A stretch of 9,413 bases of DNA from positions 1 through 9,413 of the forward strand of contig SDZP01000117.1 of NCBI GenBank assembly GCA_004144935.1, read 5' to 3'. The DNA comes from Caulobacteraceae bacterium. GTDB taxonomy: Bacteria > Pseudomonadota > Alphaproteobacteria > Caulobacterales > Caulobacteraceae. The notes under the pieces are model-generated. The model ran no database searches. It was not told where the DNA came from and worked only from the letters and a program-made list of their open reading frames with translations. A program made the translations under genes and the position numbers. Positions 6,231 to 9,413 of this stretch are shown here, one piece after another; within the stretch, counting starts at the first letter, position 1, and each line of letters begins with the position of its first letter.

Positions 6231-8146
6231 TCGACCTGATTTTCCCCGACGGCTCGGCCCGTCAATATCCCGAAGGTTCGAGCGGCCGCGACGTCGCCGC
6301 CGCCATCTCCAAGTCGCTCGAGAAGCGCACCCTGCTGGTCCGCCTGGACGGCAAGCTCTACGATTTCGACCGTCCCCTGCCCCACGGCGGCAAGGTCGAG
6401 TTCGTCGACCGCGCCGATCCGGACGCCCTCGACACCATCCGCCACGACGCCGCCCACGTGCTGGCCGAGGCGGTGCAGGAGCTGTTCCCCGGCACGCAGG
6501 TGACCATTGGCCCCAACGTCGAGGACGGCTTCTATTACGACTTCGCTCGCGACGAGCCCTTCTCGACGGACGACTTCGCCGCCATCGAGAAGAAGATGCG
6601 CGAGATCGTCGACCGCGACGAGAAGATCACGCGCGAGGTCTGGGACCGCGACGAGGCCATCGCCCACTTCGACAGCATCGGCGAGCAGTACAAGGCCCAG
6701 ATCATCCGCGACCTTCCCGGCACGGACGAGATCACGGTCTATCGCCAAGGCCAGTGGAAGGACCTCTGCCGCGGCCCTCACCTGCCGTCGACGAAGCACG
6801 TCGGCAAGGCCTTCAAGCTGACCAAGCTGGCCGGCGCCTACTGGCGCGGCGACCAGAACAACGCCCAGCTGCAGCGCATCTACGCCACGGCCTGGGCGAC
6901 GGAGGAAGACCTCGCCGCCCACCTCAAGCGTGTCGAGGAGGCCGAGAAGCGCGACCACCGCAAGATCGGCAAGATCATGGACCTCTTCCACATCCAGGAA
7001 GAGGGCAAGGGCATGGTGTTCTGGCACCCCAAGGGCTGGACGATGTACCGCGCCCTGGAGGCCTACATGCGCCGCATGACCGAGGCCGGTGGCTACGTGG
7101 AGGTCAAGACGCCCCAGATCCTCGACCGCTCGCTCTGGGAGAAGTCGGGCCACTGGGAGAAGTTCGGCCACGCCATGTTCACCTGTGAAACGGATGAGGG
7201 CGAGAGCCTGGCCGTCAAGCCGATGAACTGCCCCGGCCACGTGCAGATCTTCAACGTCGGCCAGAAGTCCTACCGCGACCTGCCGTTGCGCATGGGCGAG
7301 TTCGGCGCCTGCCACCGGTTCGAGCCTTCCGGCGGCCTGCACGGCATCATGCGGGTGCGGGCCTTCACGCAGGACGATGGCCACATCTTCTGCCGCGAGG
7401 ACCAGATCGAGAGCGAGACGACGACGTTCGTGAAGCTGCTCTACCAGGTCTATGCCGACCTGGGCGTCGAGCTGCACAGCGTCAAGCTGGCCCTGCGGCC
7501 CGAGTTGCGGGCCGGCACCGACGAGGTCTGGGACATCGCCGAGAGCAAGCTGGAGCGGGCCGCCATCGCCGCCGGCATGAGCGTCGAAATGCTGCCGGGC
7601 GAGGGCGCCTTCTACGGTCCCAAGCTGGAGTTCCACCTCAAGGACGCCATCGGCCGGACCTGGCAGTGCGGCACGCTGCAGCTCGACTTCGTGCTGCCGG
7701 AGCGGCTCGACGCCGAATACGTCGGCGAGGACGGCCAGAAGCACCGGCCGGTCATGCTGCACCGGGCGATTCTCGGCACCTTCGAGCGGTTCCTCGGCAT
7801 CATGATCGAGAACTACGGCGGGGCCTTCCCGCTGTGGCTGTCGCCGGTGCAGGTGGTGGTCGCGACGATCACCTCGGACGCCGACGACTTCGCACAGGCG
7901 ACGGCCGCGAAGTTCAAGGCGGCGGGCCTGCGGGTCGAGACCGACGTCCGCAACGAGAAGGTCGGCTACAAGATCCGCGAACACAGCCTGGCCAAGGTCC
8001 CGGTCATCGCCGTGGTCGGCCGCAACGAAGCCGACGCCGGCCAGGTGGCCATCCGCCGCCTGGGCTCGCAGGAACAGACCATCCTGACGGTCGACGCCGC
8101 CATCGCGCTGCTGACGGCGGAAGCAACGCCGCCGGATCTGCGCTAA
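6227..8146 (+). CDS. thrS: Threonyl-tRNA synthetase
   Basis: A 639-aa class II aminoacyl-tRNA synthetase that charges tRNA-Thr. The order is TGS domain (1-62, starting MIDLIFPDGSARQ), then the editing domain with the HDAAH motif that hydrolyses Ser-tRNA-Thr, including CRGPHLPST. The catalytic core has motif 2 with FGACHRFEPSGGLHG and RAFTQDDGHIFC, and motif 3 LHRAILGTFERF. The C-terminal anticodon-binding domain starts near LWLSPVQVVV. Zinc ligands are Cys335, His386 and His512, each exactly one residue beyond the E. coli numbers (334, 385, 511), which supports the chosen start. An in-frame ATG at 6215 would add four residues and overlap yidD further. The ATG overlaps the yidD stop (ATGA). 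The gene ends interlocked with the stop of the convergent downstream gene, leaving no room for a separate terminator. Confidence 0.97.
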   Translation: MIDLIFPDGSARQYPEGSSGRDVAAAISKSLEKRTLLVRLDGKLYDFDRPLPHGGKVEFVDRADPDALDTIRHDAAHVLAEAVQELFPGTQVTIGPNVEDGFYYDFARDEPFSTDDFAAIEKKMREIVDRDEKITREVWDRDEAIAHFDSIGEQYKAQIIRDLPGTDEITVYRQGQWKDLCRGPHLPSTKHVGKAFKLTKLAGAYWRGDQNNAQLQRIYATAWATEEDLAAHLKRVEEAEKRDHRKIGKIMDLFHIQEEGKGMVFWHPKGWTMYRALEAYMRRMTEAGGYVEVKTPQILDRSLWEKSGHWEKFGHAMFTCETDEGESLAVKPMNCPGHVQIFNVGQKSYRDLPLRMGEFGACHRFEPSGGLHGIMRVRAFTQDDGHIFCREDQIESETTTFVKLLYQVYADLGVELHSVKLALRPELRAGTDEVWDIAESKLERAAIAAGMSVEMLPGEGAFYGPKLEFHLKDAIGRTWQCGTLQLDFVLPERLDAEYVGEDGQKHRPVMLHRAILGTFERFLGIMIENYGGAFPLWLSPVQVVVATITSDADDFAQATAAKFKAAGLRVETDVRNEKVGYKIREHSLAKVPVIAVVGRNEADAGQVAIRRLGSQEQTILTVDAAIALLTAEATPPDLR

Positions 8147-9069
8147 CCGGACGCCTGCGCCGTTTCATCGGCGGCGCAGGCGGTCTCCGAGGCCCAGGCC
8201 AGTCCGAGGAAGGCCGCCGCCAGCATGCCGGCCAGATGCTCGATCAGCAGCGGCGTGAAGGCCAGCCGACCGTCCTCGAGCGGCTGGAACAGGCCGCCCT
8301 TCTGGCCCGCCCTGAGCACACTGTGCACCTGAGGCCGCGACACGCCGGCCCGCCGGGCGATCTCCGAAATGTTGGGCGCCAGCGGGCCGGTCGGCGGGAA
8401 CACCCCGTCCGCGCAGGCCTGCAGCATAAGCTGGCCAAGGATGGTCATGCCGCCGTTGCGGTCGGAGATGACGTCCAAGGAGGGTCCCGGCGTCCGCGCC
8501 TCCAGCGCCGAGCCGAAGATCCGGCCATGAGCAGCCACCGTCGCCTCCATCACCGCCGGGCTGTCCCACCGCGCCAGGGCAGCCTCAGCGGCCGGCAGCA
8601 CACGGGCGCAGATCTCCAGGTCGCGGCGGTAGCGGCTCCGGAAGAGGTCAAGAAGCTGCGCCGTCGGCTGGTAGGCCTTCGAGCGGCCGTCGGCGCTGTC
8701 GGCCGGGCGGATCAAGCCCGTGAACCGCAGGTAGATCAGGATGCGGTGCGCCCGGGTCTTGGTCGTCACCCCCAGCGGGGCCAGCCAGCGGGTCAGCGAG
8801 GCGTGAGTCAGCCCCTCCGGGGAGGCATGCAGCTGCAGGGCCCAGACGGCGCACATCCACTGCGCCAGATCGCGTACCTTCACGGCCAGGGCGTTCGCCT
8901 CGCCCGGCTGCGGCGCCCAGGCCGCCATGGCCGCCAGGGCGGCGCCCGGAAATTCAGGATGGCCCATGACCCGGGCCACCGCCTCGTCGGTCAGGATCGA
9001 CCGCGCCAGGGCGCCGCCATCCCTGGTCGCCTCCGCGGCCGCTCTGCGTCGATCCTCGATGGCACCCAT
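8143..9069 (-). CDS. Uncharacterised protein with two probable winged-helix DNA-binding domains
   Basis: A 308-aa protein I do not recognise. The first likely winged-helix unit spans about 66-150: helices around DLAQWMCAVWALQL, then LTHASLTRWLAPLGVTTKTRAHRILIYLRFTGLI and a basic, wing-like SADGRSKAYQPT. The second is near 233-275: ISEIARRAGVSRPQVHSVLRAGQKGGLF followed by the wing PLEDGRLAFT. This second part has the clear form of an HTH (residues 234-252). A hydrophobic helix (about 281-292, MLAAAFLGLAW) and a polar tail follow. There is no receiver or ligand domain visible. The reading frame stays open upstream to beyond the window's fliI start, but ATG 9069 is preferred because longer versions would run over the fliI promoter and carry low-complexity sequence. 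It is divergent from fliI and convergent with thrS. A transcription regulator is the natural guess; its target is unknown. Confidence 0.75.
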   Translation of the reverse strand: MGAIEDRRRAAAEATRDGGALARSILTDEAVARVMGHPEFPGAALAAMAAWAPQPGEANALAVKVRDLAQWMCAVWALQLHASPEGLTHASLTRWLAPLGVTTKTRAHRILIYLRFTGLIRPADSADGRSKAYQPTAQLLDLFRSRYRRDLEICARVLPAAEAALARWDSPAVMEATVAAHGRIFGSALEARTPGPSLDVISDRNGGMTILGQLMLQACADGVFPPTGPLAPNISEIARRAGVSRPQVHSVLRAGQKGGLFQPLEDGRLAFTPLLIEHLAGMLAAAFLGLAWASETACAADETAQASG

Positions 9070-9202
9070 ACGCCCGCACCACGCTTCCGGCGCCACGCTA
9101 CCCGATCCGGTATGACCCTTCCGAATTATTTCACCGCCGCGACACCGCGACGCTGGCTGCCCTGGCGGGCGCGCGGCCCGATGGGCGCCGCTTCGTCGCA
9201 CC

Positions 9203-9240
9203 GAGTCTTCACCACCGCTTAACGCCATCGGCCCAGACTC
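9203..9240 (+). promoter_or_regulatory. Two GANTC (CcrM methylation) sites flanking the CtrA box
   Basis: GAGTC at 9203-9207 and GACTC at 9236-9240 lie on either side of the CtrA box upstream of fliI. GANTC is the target of the cell-cycle methyltransferase CcrM in Caulobacterales, and sites in promoters can recruit GcrA. The presence of both sites is directly seen; any effect on fliI is inferred. Confidence 0.5.
9208..9223 (+). promoter_or_regulatory. Candidate CtrA binding site of the fliI promoter
   Basis: TTCA-N7-TTAAC matches the CtrA consensus TTAA-N7-TTAAC at eight of nine positions. It lies 50 nt before the fliI start, a suitable place for a box overlapping the -35 region. Class II flagellar operons of Caulobacter, including fliI as I recall, are activated by phosphorylated CtrA, so sequence and context agree. 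The matching -10 was not clearly identified. Confidence 0.72.
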
Positions 9241-9273
9241 CGAACTCTGTAACCCAGGTCGGATTTCCTCTCC

Positions 9274-9413
9274 TTGCGCAGTCTCATCGCCGCCGTCGAG
9301 CGTATCGAGCCCCTGACCGTCTACGGTCGGGTGGCGGCCGTGAACGGGCTGCTGATCGAGGCGCGGGGCGGGCTTTCTCATCTCGCCGTCGGGGCCCGGG
9401 CCGAGATCACCCG
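9274..9413 (+). CDS. fliI: Flagellum-specific export ATPase FliI, N-terminal part (runs off the window)
   Basis: The first 46 residues (plus two bases) of FliI, the hexameric ATPase that feeds substrates to the flagellar type III export gate at the cytoplasmic face of the basal body. The visible part reads RSLIAAVERIEPLTVYGRV then AAVNGLLIEARGGLSHLAVG. This is the N-terminal beta-barrel start of FliI and matches my recollection of the Caulobacter protein almost throughout. The ATP-binding domain lies beyond the window. The start is TTG at 9274: a stop at 9250-9252 closes the frame upstream and no other start occurs in between. The next in-frame starts (GTG 9331 and 9340) would remove conserved residues. 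The ribosome binding site is poor (GGTCGGA about 10 nt upstream), so translation may be modest. A CtrA box lies upstream. Confidence 0.9.
   Translation, partial: MRSLIAAVERIEPLTVYGRVAAVNGLLIEARGGLSHLAVGARAEIT

Noticed and set aside
6185..7984. 599-codon minus-strand frame across thrS
   Set aside because: Shadow of thrS, whose zinc ligands and motifs are intact; no recognisable domain in the antisense translation.
7666..9222. 518-codon plus-strand frame from inside thrS to the fliI promoter
   Set aside because: It overlaps thrS out of frame and is antisense to the winged-helix gene. It has low-complexity composition, and its last part (an ATG at 9112, 36 codons) ends inside the CtrA box without a ribosome binding site.

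Overview
The window looks like chromosomal core sequence from an alphaproteobacterium of the Caulobacterales (Caulobacter/Phenylobacterium type). The grounds are very high GC with G/C-rich third codon positions, a 3'-terminal gene matching the N-terminus of Caulobacter-like FliI preceded by a near-consensus CtrA box and GANTC (CcrM) sites, and GC-rich palindromic intergenic repeats of a kind familiar from this group. The genus is inferred from motifs, not from a search.

Layout. (1) 1-141: no gene; two strong hairpins, part of a palindromic intergenic repeat. (2) 142-459 (-): an encapsulated-ferritin-like (EncFtn) protein, divergent from (3) 519-2180 (+): a Tat-exported PhoD-type alkaline phosphatase. 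(4) 2177-3384 (-): folE (GTP cyclohydrolase I) followed by hisI (phosphoribosyl-AMP cyclohydrolase), separated by a composite palindromic element; one of its hairpins contains the hisI ribosome binding site. (5) 3585-8146 (+): a compact cluster of cysS, a SRPBCC-fold protein, an IscU/NifU-like scaffold, yidD and thrS. Junctions are mostly tight and two are ATGA stop/start overlaps. (6) 8143-9069 (-): an unrecognised protein with two probable winged-helix domains, convergent with thrS. (7) 9274-end (+): the start of fliI, the flagellar export ATPase, behind its candidate CtrA-controlled promoter.

How it fits together. The central block is housekeeping: charging of Cys and Thr tRNAs, a probable Fe-S-related scaffold homologue, a membrane-insertion factor, and the first step of the folate/tetrahydrobiopterin pathway next to a detached histidine-pathway enzyme. 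As I recall, folE, hisI, NifU-like, yidD and thrS are often near each other in alphaproteobacteria, so the neighbourhood is probably an ancestral arrangement and not an island. No mobile element, CRISPR array, tRNA or rRNA was seen. Nothing here is clearly a new multi-gene system. The points most worth checking are the hisI ribosome-binding-site hairpin, the EncFtn protein without a visible cargo tag, the scaffold homologue lacking its third cysteine, the fliI control region, and the double winged-helix protein.
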